Assembly (NCBI GenBank): GCA_900540095.1
Contig: UQEO01000016.1
Location: forward strand, 1 to 28,818
Source: an uncultured Collinsella sp.
Lineage (GTDB): Bacteria > Actinomycetota > Coriobacteriia > Coriobacteriales > Coriobacteriaceae
Direction: 5' to 3'
Length of the DNA: 28,818 bases
The notes beneath the pieces are model-generated. The model saw nothing but the letters and a program-made list of their open reading frames with translations, was not told where the DNA came from and made no database searches. The position numbers were made by a program, and so were the translations under genes. Below are positions 7,294 through 14,229 of this stretch, piece after piece (position 1 is the first letter of the stretch; every line of letters starts with the position of its first letter).

Positions 7294-8874
7294 TTAGGCG
7301 CCGTAGGGGTTGCGGTCGCGCTCGATGCGTTGGCGGATGCGGCGGTACTCGATAATCAACAGCACCAGCAGTAGGGCCATGATGGCTAGGTAGCTCACGA
7401 CGGCGCCCATCAGGCCGAGCAGATTGATTAGAATCACCGGCAGCACCACGCTTACGGCGAAGCAGATCAGGTAGATCTTGGTGACGTCTCCAGCGTGGCG
7501 CAGCACCGTGATGATGGCGTAGATAAAGTCGATGGCCGCGGTGACGCCGCCGGCGACGACCATCAGCAGCGCCAGCGTACGGTAGCGCTCAAAGCTGAGA
7601 CCGTACATAAAGCTCATGAGGGGAATACCGGGACCTGCCATAAATGCGGCGCACACGCCGGTGATGACCACGATCAGCGCCATAACGGCAACAATAATCA
7701 GGTCAAAGCGGCGGCGTTTGCGCGGGTTCGCCCAAATGCTCGACAGACGCAGGAACTGCGGTTTATATATAAATCCAATGCTCAGCAAAATAGCCTGCGC
7801 CGGAAAGAACAGGGCATTAAAGTACAGCTGGTATTTGTAGGCCAGCGTGCCTTCCATAACAAACTTGGGCATGCTCTCGATAAGGTTGAACAAGAACAGT
7901 GCACTAAAGAGCGGAGCGCACTGGACAAACAGGTGGCCGACCTCGCGCAGGCTCACGTGACGCGATTTTTCGGTCTCGAGCAGGGCGAGCGGGGCGGTGA
8001 CCAGCACGAGCGAGGCAATCGCGGCAATGCCCATGGCCATGGCCGCGATGGGCATGCTGCGCGTGAGGAACAGTGCCACGCTAAAGACCGCGATGACGCC
8101 GACGGAGCGTAGCGTTTGGCTCATGCCAGCCAGGTAGAGCTTGTCGGCCTGCTGCAGGCGGCCCTCGTACACGTCCGCCACGCCGTCGATCACCTTGTAC
8201 AGGTAGACGCCCAGGCCGATTGTCACCATCTGCGCGTCATAGCCGCGGGCACTGCTGTACATGAGGCCGCAGCCTAGGGCGAGCGCTCCGCAAAGCCAGC
8301 GGTTGAGCTGGTAGGAAGCAAAGGACGTCGTTTCGTCGATATCCGAGACCTGGAAATTGCGCACGCCGTAGTTGCACGCGATCATGATGAGCGTGCCGGT
8401 GACAAAGGCGATGGAGAACTTACCGGCTTCCTCGGCGCCCACAAGCTGCGTGGACACGATGGTGAGCAGGGGAAACGCGAAGCCCCATACGGCGGTGCCC
8501 AGGGTATTCCAGAGATAGTCGCGGCGGGTGGCGTGCTCCTCATATTCGGCTTCCTGCGTGGAGAAGCCGCCGCCGTAGACAGCGCCGAGCAGACGGTTCC
8601 ACCAAGCGTTGACCATGCGGTGGATGGGGCCGGGTTGGCGATTGCGCTCGCGGCGACGGCGTGTGGCCTGGCTACTGTCGGGACCGCCGGCGTTACGCTG
8701 GCTTAGCTCTTGGATGCGCGCGAGCTCTTCGGCCGTGTGGGAGGCGGGGAACAGGCCGTTCTCGATGCGGCCGCCCTGGGCCTTCGCGGTGTCGCCTTTC
8801 GATGCGGCGGGGTTGGAGACGCCGTTGCGGCGGGCGATGGCGCGGCGAATGCTATCGAGGGGCGTGATGCTCAA
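7294..8874 (-). CDS. Polysaccharide flippase of the MOP superfamily (Wzx-like)
   Basis: A 526-residue polytopic membrane protein. After a soluble, Arg-rich N-terminal region of about 120 residues, a long series of hydrophobic segments runs to the end, starting near LWNTLGTAVWGFAFPLLTIV (121-140). The layout and sequence style fit lipopolysaccharide/capsule repeat-unit exporters (Wzx/RfbX), which flip undecaprenyl-linked oligosaccharides across the membrane; no catalytic motif exists to confirm the substrate. The frame stays open to 9165, but the upstream part crosses the repeat cluster. TTG 8874 has AAAGGA seven to eight bases upstream and a TATACT box about 33 bases upstream, so I choose it. 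No glycosyltransferase cluster surrounds it; the nearest related gene is the WecA-like transferase at 15450. Confidence 0.78.
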   Translation of the reverse strand: MSITPLDSIRRAIARRNGVSNPAASKGDTAKAQGGRIENGLFPASHTAEELARIQELSQRNAGGPDSSQATRRRRERNRQPGPIHRMVNAWWNRLLGAVYGGGFSTQEAEYEEHATRRDYLWNTLGTAVWGFAFPLLTIVSTQLVGAEEAGKFSIAFVTGTLIMIACNYGVRNFQVSDIDETTSFASYQLNRWLCGALALGCGLMYSSARGYDAQMVTIGLGVYLYKVIDGVADVYEGRLQQADKLYLAGMSQTLRSVGVIAVFSVALFLTRSMPIAAMAMGIAAIASLVLVTAPLALLETEKSRHVSLREVGHLFVQCAPLFSALFLFNLIESMPKFVMEGTLAYKYQLYFNALFFPAQAILLSIGFIYKPQFLRLSSIWANPRKRRRFDLIIVAVMALIVVITGVCAAFMAGPGIPLMSFMYGLSFERYRTLALLMVVAGGVTAAIDFIYAIITVLRHAGDVTKIYLICFAVSVVLPVILINLLGLMGAVVSYLAIMALLLVLLIIEYRRIRQRIERDRNPYGA

Positions 8875-8975
8875 GGCGGAGTCCTTTCTATTGCTGCGCT
8901 TTAGTATAGACGCGACGGTGTTCGCTCGTGTTTTTGAACAGGTTGTTCGATAATTTCGGCGGCGCCATTCAGTAG

Positions 8976-9007
8976 TCGGCACTTTGGGAACGTCCCTAAG
9001 TGCCGGC
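8976..9007. repeat. CGGCACTT palindromic repeat, copy 1
   Basis: CGGCACTT (8977-8984) pairs with AAGTGCCG (8998-9005) around TGGGAACGTCCCT. The same design recurs at 21855-21889. Confidence 0.6.
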
Positions 9008-9011
9008 ATCC

Positions 9012-9051
9012 GGGGACACTCCTTGAATGTTGCCTGTTCAAGAGTGTCCCC
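9012..9051. repeat. GGGGACACTC inverted repeat
   Basis: GGGGACACTC-CTTGAA and TTCAAG-AGTGTCCCC form a nearly perfect 15-bp stem around a nine-base loop. It directly joins the neighbouring repeat at 9041-9087, whose first bases are its right arm. Confidence 0.6.
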
Positions 9052-9087
9052 AATGACTAGTCGTTTAAGAGCGTCCCCAATGACTAG
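9041..9087. repeat. 47-bp dispersed repeat, copy 1 (second at 28505)
   Basis: Reads AGAGTGTCCCCAATGACTAG, then TCGTTTAAGAGCGTCCCC, then AATGACTAG. The same order, with three or four base differences, occurs at 28505-28551. Two ATGACTAG words (9053-9060 and 9080-9087) frame the centre as a direct repeat. The copy lies upstream of the pckA promoter region. Confidence 0.65.
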
Positions 9088-9136
9088 GCCGCTTGCCTGC
9101 GATTTTTGACCGTTGGGCGGGCGCTTCGCCGTTGCC

Positions 9137-9152
9137 GCAAAAACGTTTTTGC
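9137..9152. promoter_or_regulatory. Perfect 16-bp palindrome upstream of pckA, likely operator
   Basis: GCAAAAACGTTTTTGC is a perfect palindrome with a central CG, as in LacI/GalR-type and catabolite-control operators. A TACAAC box, the best candidate -10, starts nine bases downstream, so a bound repressor would block the promoter. A second small inverted repeat CTTTAC-GTGA-GTAAAG (9170-9185) follows. The regulator is unknown. Confidence 0.5.
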
Positions 9153-9226
9153 ATATCGGGTACAACGGGCTTTACGTGAGTAAAGTGCGCGCCGCGTCCA
9201 CGTGTCGCGTTTTTAAAGGAGGCCCC

Positions 9227-10897
9227 ATGCCTGGTGTTACCCCTGCAGAAGTTTTGTCCAACTTTGGTATTACGCTGGTCGAAGATCCCGCCGAGAATCA
9301 GCCCCGCCTGCTGGTCGATCTACCCGCCGCGGAGCTCGTCGAGCACGCCATCCGCCGCGAAGAAGGCCGCATGGCATCCAACGGCGCGCTGGTGATTGAG
9401 ACGGGGGAGCGCACCGGCCGTTCGCCCAACGATCGTTTTATCGTTGACACCCCCGATGTTCACGACAAGATCGCCTGGGGTGCGGTCAACCGCCCGCTGT
9501 CCGTCGAGAGCTATGAGGCCATCAAGGCCGGCATCGTCGACTATCTCAACGAGCGCGACGTGTTCGTCACGCGCGGCATGGCGGGCGCCGACCGCAACCA
9601 CACGCGTCGCCTGCTTGTTGCCTGCGAGCGTGCCAGCCAGGCACTCTTCATTAAGCAAATGCTCGCCCGTCCGCTCGCCCGTGAAATCGCGCGCACCGGC
9701 GAGCCCGACTTCTGCGTGCTCGCGGCACCCGGCTACCAGTGCGACCCTGCCATCAAGGGCCTCAACTCCAGCGCCGCCGTGGTCATCAACTTCCAGGAGC
9801 GCGTGATTTTGGTCGCGGGTACCGGCTACTCCGGCGAAATCAAAAAGTCCATCTTCAGTGTCATGAACTACCTGCTGCCTGTCGAGGACGACGTGCTGCC
9901 CATGCATTGCTCGGCCAGCATGGATCCCGTCACGCACGAGACCGCCGTGTTCTTTGGCCTGTCCGGCACCGGCAAGACCACGCTTTCGGCCAATCCCACG
10001 CGCCTGCTGATCGGCGACGACGAGCACGGTTGGTCCGACATGGGCATCTTCAACATCGAGGGTGGCTGCTACGCCAAATGCGAGGGCCTGGACGCCTTCC
10101 ACGAGCCCGAGATCTTCAACGCTGTCCGCTTTGGCGCGATCTGCGAAAACGTGGTGCTCGATGAGAACCGCAAACCCAACTACGACGACATCTCGATCAC
10201 GCACAACACGCGCGTGGCCTATCCCGTGGAGCACATTCCTAACGCGTGGACTAAGGGCATGGGCACCACTCCGAGTGTCGTGCTGTTCCTGACTTGCGAC
10301 GCTTTTGGCGTGCTGCCGCCCATCTCACGCCTGACGGCCGATGCCGCTATGTACCACTTTGTGACGGGCTTTACGGCTAAGATTCCCGGCACCGAGGTCG
10401 GCGTCACCGAGCCCACGCCCACGTTCTCTTCGCTGTTCGGCGAGCCGTTTATGCCGCTCGACCCCATGGTTTACGCCAAGATGCTTGGCGAGCGCATTGC
10501 CGACGGCCGCACACGCGTGTACCTGGTCAACACCGGCTGGATTGGCGGTGGCTACGGCGTGGGCCATCGCATCGAGCTTGCCTACACGCGCTCGCTGGTC
10601 GCACGCGCCCTCGACGGCACCATCGAGGATAGCGAGTTCGTGCACGACGACATCTTTAACGTCGACATTCCCACGACGTGCCACGGCGTGCCCGATGGCA
10701 TCCTGGTGCCGCGCCAATACTGGCAGAGCACCGCGCGCTACGACGAGGCCGCGCACAACCTGGCGGTGATGTTCGAGGAGAACTTCGAGAAGAAGTACTC
10801 GCACCTGCCCGAGTCCGTCAAAGCCGCCGGCCCGCACGCCCAGGTGTCCGCCGAGGCCCGTCATCGCGGCCGCGGCCTGCTGGGACTCCGCCACTAG
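9227..10897 (+). CDS. pckA: Phosphoenolpyruvate carboxykinase (ATP)
   Basis: Interconverts oxaloacetate + ATP and phosphoenolpyruvate + CO2 + ADP; in anaerobic gut bacteria it often runs toward oxaloacetate. The 556-residue protein has the substrate Arg segment ERTGRSPNDR (61-70), metal ligands in SGEIKKS (about K206-207) and H227 (MHCSA), the kinase-1a P-loop GLSGTGKTT (244-252), and kinase-2 LIGDDEHGW (261-269). These identify the ATP-type rather than the GTP-type enzyme. ATG 9227 is preceded by AAAGGAGG; longer starts in this frame run into the promoter. Expression is probably controlled at the 16-bp palindrome 9137-9152. A hairpin terminator begins 20 bases after the stop. Confidence 0.96.
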   Translation: MPGVTPAEVLSNFGITLVEDPAENQPRLLVDLPAAELVEHAIRREEGRMASNGALVIETGERTGRSPNDRFIVDTPDVHDKIAWGAVNRPLSVESYEAIKAGIVDYLNERDVFVTRGMAGADRNHTRRLLVACERASQALFIKQMLARPLAREIARTGEPDFCVLAAPGYQCDPAIKGLNSSAAVVINFQERVILVAGTGYSGEIKKSIFSVMNYLLPVEDDVLPMHCSASMDPVTHETAVFFGLSGTGKTTLSANPTRLLIGDDEHGWSDMGIFNIEGGCYAKCEGLDAFHEPEIFNAVRFGAICENVVLDENRKPNYDDISITHNTRVAYPVEHIPNAWTKGMGTTPSVVLFLTCDAFGVLPPISRLTADAAMYHFVTGFTAKIPGTEVGVTEPTPTFSSLFGEPFMPLDPMVYAKMLGERIADGRTRVYLVNTGWIGGGYGVGHRIELAYTRSLVARALDGTIEDSEFVHDDIFNVDIPTTCHGVPDGILVPRQYWQSTARYDEAAHNLAVMFEENFEKKYSHLPESVKAAGPHAQVSAEARHRGRGLLGLRH

Positions 10898-10916
10898 CTT
10901 CGCCGTGAGTCCATAT

Positions 10917-10953
10917 CCACCACAAAGGGGACAGGCACCTTTGTGGTGGTTTT
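10917..10953. terminator. CCACCACAAAGG hairpin terminator, copy 1 (pckA 3' end)
   Basis: CCACCACAAAGG (10917-10928) and CCTTTGTGGTGG (10938-10949) pair perfectly over 12 bp around the nine-base loop GGACAGGCA, followed by four T. First of six copies of this hairpin in the window. Its last bases overlap the -35 box of the next promoter. Confidence 0.8.
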
Positions 10954-10980
10954 GCTCGTGTGGATGACTCGGGTTACAAT
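10952..10980 (+). promoter_or_regulatory. Promoter of the B3/B4 gene
   Basis: TTGCTC (10952-10957) and TACAAT (10975-10980) are separated by 17 bases. Transcription would start near 10987, giving a leader of about 136 bases before ATG 11123. Confidence 0.55.
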
Positions 10981-10986
10981 ACGCCT

Positions 10987-11080
10987 GACATATCGTCCCC
11001 TTCTCCGGATGGGGACAGCGCAAGCGCTCTTGTGACGGCACCGTAGGACTTTGAAGGTGGTCGTTGTAAGGGCGCTTTTT
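10987..11080 (+). promoter_or_regulatory. Structured leader with a terminator-like hairpin
   Basis: The leader starts with a GTCCCC/GGGGAC stem (10995-11016). GCGCTCTT (11024-11031) can pair with AAGGGCGC (11068-11075), extended inside by GAC/GTC and CACC/GGTG, and is followed by TTTTT: a complete intrinsic terminator 43 bases before the gene. AGCG-CAAG-CGCT (11017-11028) would take up the terminator's 5' arm and exclude it. This is the layout of an attenuator or riboswitch, but I recognise no known class and no T-box sequence. Confidence 0.4.
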
Positions 11081-11122
11081 GTTTAGGCGCTCGCGTTGGC
11101 GCGCACAATGAAGGGAGAGCGT

Positions 11123-11842
11123 ATGAAGAGCTTTATTTCCGAGGATTCATTCTGGGAGCTGTTTCCGCAGGCAGCGGTCGGTGTTGTGGTCGTGGAGGGC
11201 ATGAAGCCCACGGCTCAGATTCCTCAAGAGGACGTGGATGCGATTGCGGCGTTGCTCGACCGCGCCAATATCGATGCGGAGCGTCATCTGACCAGCGATA
11301 CTATCAGCGAGAACGCACCGGTCAAGGCATGGCGCGAGGCCTATCGTCTGTTCAAGACCAAAAAGGGCGCGCGCTGCTCGATCGAGAACTTGCTCAAACG
11401 CGTGCTCAAAGGAAAGCCGGTGGGCTACATTACGCCCGCGGTGGATATTTACAACACGGTGTCACTGACCTACGCGCTGCCCGTGGGAGGCGAGGATCTG
11501 CACGCGATCGAGGGAGACCTTCGCCTGAAGGTGACCGACGGTGGCGATGCGTTCTTGCCGCTTGGCGAGGAGGCGGACGATCCGACGCTGCCCGGCGAGC
11601 TCGCCTACATCGATGATGCGGGCGCCGTGTGCCGCTGCTGGAACTGGCGCGACGGCGTTCGAACGGCGCTGTCCGATGATTCGGCCGATGCGTTCCTGGC
11701 GATTGAGTGCGTGGAGCCCGAGCGGATGGGGGATTGCCAGGCTGCGATCGATCGCTTAGCCGAGCTGCTTGAGCGCTATCTGGGAGCGACGGTTGTCATT
11801 AAGACGCTTGTGACCCGCGACAATCCTTGCGTGGAGCTGTAG
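11123..11842 (+). CDS. Free-standing B3/B4 (tRNA-synthetase editing-like) domain protein
   Basis: A 239-residue cytosolic protein resembling the B3/B4 domain of the PheRS beta subunit, which hydrolyses mischarged tRNA; free-standing homologues are common and mostly uncharacterised. The recognisable core runs from ENAPVKAWREAYRLF through KKGARCSIENLL and GYITPAVDIYNTVSL to the YIDDAGAVCRCWNWRD segment. ATG 11123 has AAGGGAGAG six bases upstream; the earlier ATG 11108 and TTG 11096 have no ribosome site. A structured leader precedes it and a CCACCACAAAGG terminator follows, so it is a single-gene unit. The deacylase role is inferred from the family only. Confidence 0.75.
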   Translation: MKSFISEDSFWELFPQAAVGVVVVEGMKPTAQIPQEDVDAIAALLDRANIDAERHLTSDTISENAPVKAWREAYRLFKTKKGARCSIENLLKRVLKGKPVGYITPAVDIYNTVSLTYALPVGGEDLHAIEGDLRLKVTDGGDAFLPLGEEADDPTLPGELAYIDDAGAVCRCWNWRDGVRTALSDDSADAFLAIECVEPERMGDCQAAIDRLAELLERYLGATVVIKTLVTRDNPCVEL

Positions 11843-11868
11843 CGGCGCCTAGAACCTATTGATGCCCC

Positions 11869-11909
11869 AAACCACCACAAAGGTGCCTGTCCCCTTTGTG
11901 GTGGTTTTT
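11869..11909. terminator. CCACCACAAAGG hairpin terminator, copy 2
   Basis: A 15-bp perfect stem AAACCACCACAAAGG / CCTTTGTGGTGGTTT with loop TGCCTGTCC, followed by T; it lies 27 bases after the B3/B4 stop. Inverted orientation relative to copy 1, judged by the loop. A on one side and T on the other let it work in both directions. Confidence 0.85.
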
Positions 11910-11942
11910 ATGTTGATGGGTTAACAAATGGGGTATTTGGGT

Positions 11943-11979
11943 ACGGGTGTCGCCTTATGCGACTAAGATGTTTACCCGT
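11943..11979. promoter_or_regulatory. Nested inverted repeats upstream of the MarR gene
   Basis: ACGGGT (11943-11948) pairs with ACCCGT (11974-11979), and inside it GTCGC (11949-11953) pairs with GCGAC (11959-11963). They lie 34-70 bases before the MarR start, where an autoregulatory operator or a leader hairpin would be expected. Confidence 0.35.
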
Positions 11980-12012
11980 TAGCATTATGCAAGCGAAAGG
12001 CGGTCGTCTCCC

Positions 12013-12462
12013 ATGCAGCAGAGCGACGAGACACGTTTCGAGGACTTTGTCGGACTGATCAGCGGACTCTACAAGGAGATCCAGCGCATTAAGACGTCTG
12101 AGGGCGCAAGGCTGGGTCTCAAGGGCTCCGACGTTATGTGCCTGTACTATCTTGAGCGCAGCAAGGACGGCCTGACTGGCGCCGACCTGGCTCGCATGGC
12201 AGGCGTGACCCGCGCCGCCGTCTCGCGTACGCTCGCGCATCTGGAGGAGGGTGGCTACGTCGAGGTCGATGATTCGGGCGATGCCGCCGTTAAGTATCGT
12301 GCTCCGGTGCGCCTGACCGCTCTGGGCGGCGAGAGCATGAGCGAGGCGGACCGCATCATTCGCGAGGTGCTCGATACCACCGGTAAGGCTATGGGTGTGG
12401 AGCAGCGCGAGCAGATGTATGCGTCGCTGCGCACGATTCTCAACACCCTGCGCGAGATCTAA
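12013..12462 (+). CDS. MarR-family transcriptional regulator
   Basis: A 149-residue winged-helix DNA-binding protein. The N-terminal helices (about 1-45) would form the dimer, followed by the MarR core: LKGSDVMCLYYLE, the helix-turn-helix LTGADLARMAGVTRAAVSRTL (about 55-75), and the wing GGYVEVDDSGDAAVKYRAPVRLTALG (about 82-107). C-terminal helices complete the dimer interface. Ligand and targets are not predictable; nested inverted repeats just upstream suggest self-control. GAAAGGCGG lies before ATG 12013, though the spacing is long. The next gene, degV, follows after 119 bp on the same strand. Confidence 0.87.
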   Translation: MQQSDETRFEDFVGLISGLYKEIQRIKTSEGARLGLKGSDVMCLYYLERSKDGLTGADLARMAGVTRAAVSRTLAHLEEGGYVEVDDSGDAAVKYRAPVRLTALGGESMSEADRIIREVLDTTGKAMGVEQREQMYASLRTILNTLREI

Positions 12463-12581
12463 GGCCGCCAAGGCATTTGCTTCCAATTAACAACTGCATA
12501 GTCCCGTTTGAGCGCGTATACCGTGCCGGGGCATTGCTGTCAAAATTCCCCGCGCGAGGTCCGCGCAAGAAAGGATTCGCT

Positions 12582-13436
12582 ATGTCCATTCGTATTATTA
12601 CCGATTCCGCGAGCGATATGTCGCCGGCTGAGCACCCCGCTCTGCGTGTTCTGCCGCTGTCCGTCACCTTTGGCACCGATGTGTACATGGATGGCGTCGA
12701 CATCGATCACCAGCGCTTTTACGAGATGCTCGTGGAGCGCGATGAACTGCCCAAGACCGGCCAGGTCAACCCGTACGCGTTTTCGCAGGCGATTGCCGAG
12801 GCGCGTGAGGCCGGCGACGAGGCAGTGATTATTACCGTTGGCGCCAAGCTTTCGGGCACCAATCAGAGTGCCCGTACCGCACTTGCCGAGGCGCCGGGCG
12901 GCGACGTGTTCGTGGTAGATAGCAACAACGTCACCCTGGGCGAGCGCGTGCTGGTCGAGTATGCGCTGCGCTTGGTGGACGAGGGCCGTAGCGCGGCCCA
13001 GATCGCGGCGGCCGTCGAGGCCGTGCGCGACCGTGTGGTGGTTATCGGTCTGCTCGAGACGCTGGAGTACTTGGTGCGTGGCGGTCGCCTGTCTGCTGCT
13101 GCGGGCGCTGTGGGCACGCTGCTCAACGTTAAGCCCGTGGTGGCCGCCGAGGACGGCCTGATCGTGCAGCTGGGCAAGGCGCGCGGTTCCAAGAACGGCC
13201 GTAACCTGCTCAACCAGAAGGTCGAAAAAGCGGGCGGCGTCGACTTTTCCATGCCGCTGGCGCTGGGCTATACGGGCCTTTCGGACGCCGTGCTCAAGAA
13301 GTATATCGAGGACAGCGCGGCACTGTGGGCTGGACACACCGAGAACGAGCTGCCCATCCACACCATTGGCGCCACCATCGGCACCCACGTGGGCCCCGGC
13401 GCCGTAGCCGTAGCTTTCTTCCGCCCCGCCAACTAG
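12582..13436 (+). CDS. DegV-family fatty-acid-binding protein
   Basis: A 284-residue cytosolic protein of the DegV/FakB family. FakB members hold a fatty acid for phosphorylation by FakA, feeding exogenous fatty acids into phospholipid synthesis; no FakA (DAK-type) gene is in view, so the link is by family only. Visible family features: IITDSASDMS at the start, the Thr/Ser lipid-head-group segment KTGQVNP, TVGAKLSGTNQSA (residues 84-96), and the C-terminal GATIGTHVGPGAVAVAFF. Start ATG 12582 has GAAAGGA upstream; the frame extends further up but without a ribosome site. It ends at a CCACCACAAAGG hairpin. Confidence 0.9.
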   Translation: MSIRIITDSASDMSPAEHPALRVLPLSVTFGTDVYMDGVDIDHQRFYEMLVERDELPKTGQVNPYAFSQAIAEAREAGDEAVIITVGAKLSGTNQSARTALAEAPGGDVFVVDSNNVTLGERVLVEYALRLVDEGRSAAQIAAAVEAVRDRVVVIGLLETLEYLVRGGRLSAAAGAVGTLLNVKPVVAAEDGLIVQLGKARGSKNGRNLLNQKVEKAGGVDFSMPLALGYTGLSDAVLKKYIEDSAALWAGHTENELPIHTIGATIGTHVGPGAVAVAFFRPAN

Positions 13437-13446
13437 CTTTCCGGTC

Positions 13447-13487
13447 AAAACCACCACAAAGGGGACAGGCACCTTTTTGGTGGTTTA
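13447..13487. terminator. CCACCACAAAGG hairpin terminator, copy 3 (degV 3' end)
   Basis: AAACCACCACAAAGG pairs with CCTTTTTGGTGGTTT with a single mismatch; loop GGACAGGCA, same orientation as copy 1. It lies 10 bases after the degV stop and 28 bases before the next start. Confidence 0.8.
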
Positions 13488-13515
13488 TGCTTGTTTCGGT
13501 TGAAAGGAGCATGCG

Positions 13516-13836
13516 ATGGCGTCTGAGGGCTTTTTTGAGCGGGTGTATGAGGTGGTCGAGCAGATTCCCGAGGGGATGGTTGCCACCTACGGTCAGGTGG
13601 CGCTGCTTGCCGGTCGTCCGCGGAGCGCGCGCTATGTGGGCTATGCGCTGCACAGCAACCCGCGCCCCGGCCAAATTCCCTGTCATCGCGTGGTGTTTGC
13701 CGACGGCCGTATCTGTGAGGGCTTTGCCTTTGGCGGCCCCGATGCCCAGCGTGAGCTCTTAATGGGGGAGGGCGTGACGTTTACCGATCCCATGCACGTC
13801 GACTTGGCCGCCTGTCGCTGGCCTGCCGGACTCTAA
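13516..13836 (+). CDS. MGMT-type DNA alkyltransferase domain protein, short form
   Basis: A 106-residue protein consisting only of the C-terminal DNA-binding and active-site domain of O6-alkylguanine-DNA alkyltransferases. The acceptor cysteine is present (C56 in IPCHRVV), so it differs from the alkyltransferase-like (ATL) proteins in which this residue is Trp or another residue. The recognition helix with the Arg finger (RSARYVGYALHSNP, R39) is also visible. The N-terminal domain of Ogt/Ada is missing, as in many short COG3695 members, so real transferase activity versus only lesion flagging is uncertain. Start ATG 13516 has GAAAGGAG upstream. Hairpin repeats flank the gene on both sides, making it a single-gene unit. 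Confidence 0.82.
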   Translation: MASEGFFERVYEVVEQIPEGMVATYGQVALLAGRPRSARYVGYALHSNPRPGQIPCHRVVFADGRICEGFAFGGPDAQRELLMGEGVTFTDPMHVDLAACRWPAGL

Positions 13837-13852
13837 CAGCTCTGCCGTGGCC

Positions 13853-13893
13853 AAAACCACCACAAAGGTGCCTGTCCCCTTTGCGGTGGTTTT
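13853..13893. terminator. CCACCACAAAGG hairpin terminator, copy 4
   Basis: AAAACCACCACAAAGG pairs with CCTTTGCGGTGGTTTT with one A-C mismatch; loop TGCCTGTCC (inverted orientation). It follows the alkyltransferase stop by 17 bases. Confidence 0.8.
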
Positions 13894-13985
13894 CCGTTGC
13901 AGGTTTACCGGGGCTAACTTATGGAGAAGGTGTGGTGGCGTACTTTGCCGTCAGAAAGTAAACCACGGTGAACTATATTGGTTTC

Positions 13986-14125
13986 AGCAACGGAGCAGGC
14001 AATAGGCGATGAAAAAGCCTGCCCTGTTGAGTTTGATTCGCATTCCTCCCCTCTGTGCGATTCAACGGTGTACTTCGGGAACAGGCCCGCTGGCAACTAG
14101 CTGCCGGCGGGCCTGTTCCTGTTTG
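13986..14125 (+). ncRNA. Candidate small RNA in the gap before trpS
   Basis: This 336-bp gap has no convincing gene. A TATATT box (13974-13979) with a weak -35 and a hairpin over the -35 area (TACTTT/AAAGTA, 13941-13960) precede a stretch rich in stems: GCAGGC/GCCTGC (13995-14022) and TTGA-CGCA/TGCG-TCAA (around 14032-14065). It ends in a strong 13-bp hairpin GGAACAGGCCCGC/GCGGGCCTGTTCC (14078-14119) followed by TGTTTG. CCTGTT at 14023 could compete for AACAGG at 14080. The frame from ATG 14009 has no ribosome site and low-quality composition. No known RNA family recognised. Confidence 0.3.
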
Positions 14126-14166
14126 TCGAGGGGGTGCGATGGACGGAGCCGAAGCGGTCCGGCTCC

Positions 14167-14194
14167 AAAAAAGGCGGACGCCGTAGCGCCCGCC
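14167..14194 (-). terminator. Intrinsic terminator of trpS
   Basis: On the minus strand GGCGGGCGC pairs with GCGTCCGCC (one mismatch) and is followed by six T, 36 bases after the trpS stop. A second GGAGCC/GGCTCC hairpin (14145-14166) lies just beyond. Confidence 0.75.
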
Positions 14195-14229
14195 CTAAAG
14201 CAATCGAAAGCTCAAGCCAGCAGATCGGT

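Noticed and set aside
8875..9165. Longer start for the flippase
   Set aside because: The upstream codons cross the REP-like cluster and the TATACT box, and a good ribosome site supports TTG 8874.
11030..11080. T-box riboswitch before the B3/B4 gene
   Set aside because: There is a GGTGG word, but not the conserved T-box sequence with ACCGCG, and the leader is too short for a normal stem I.
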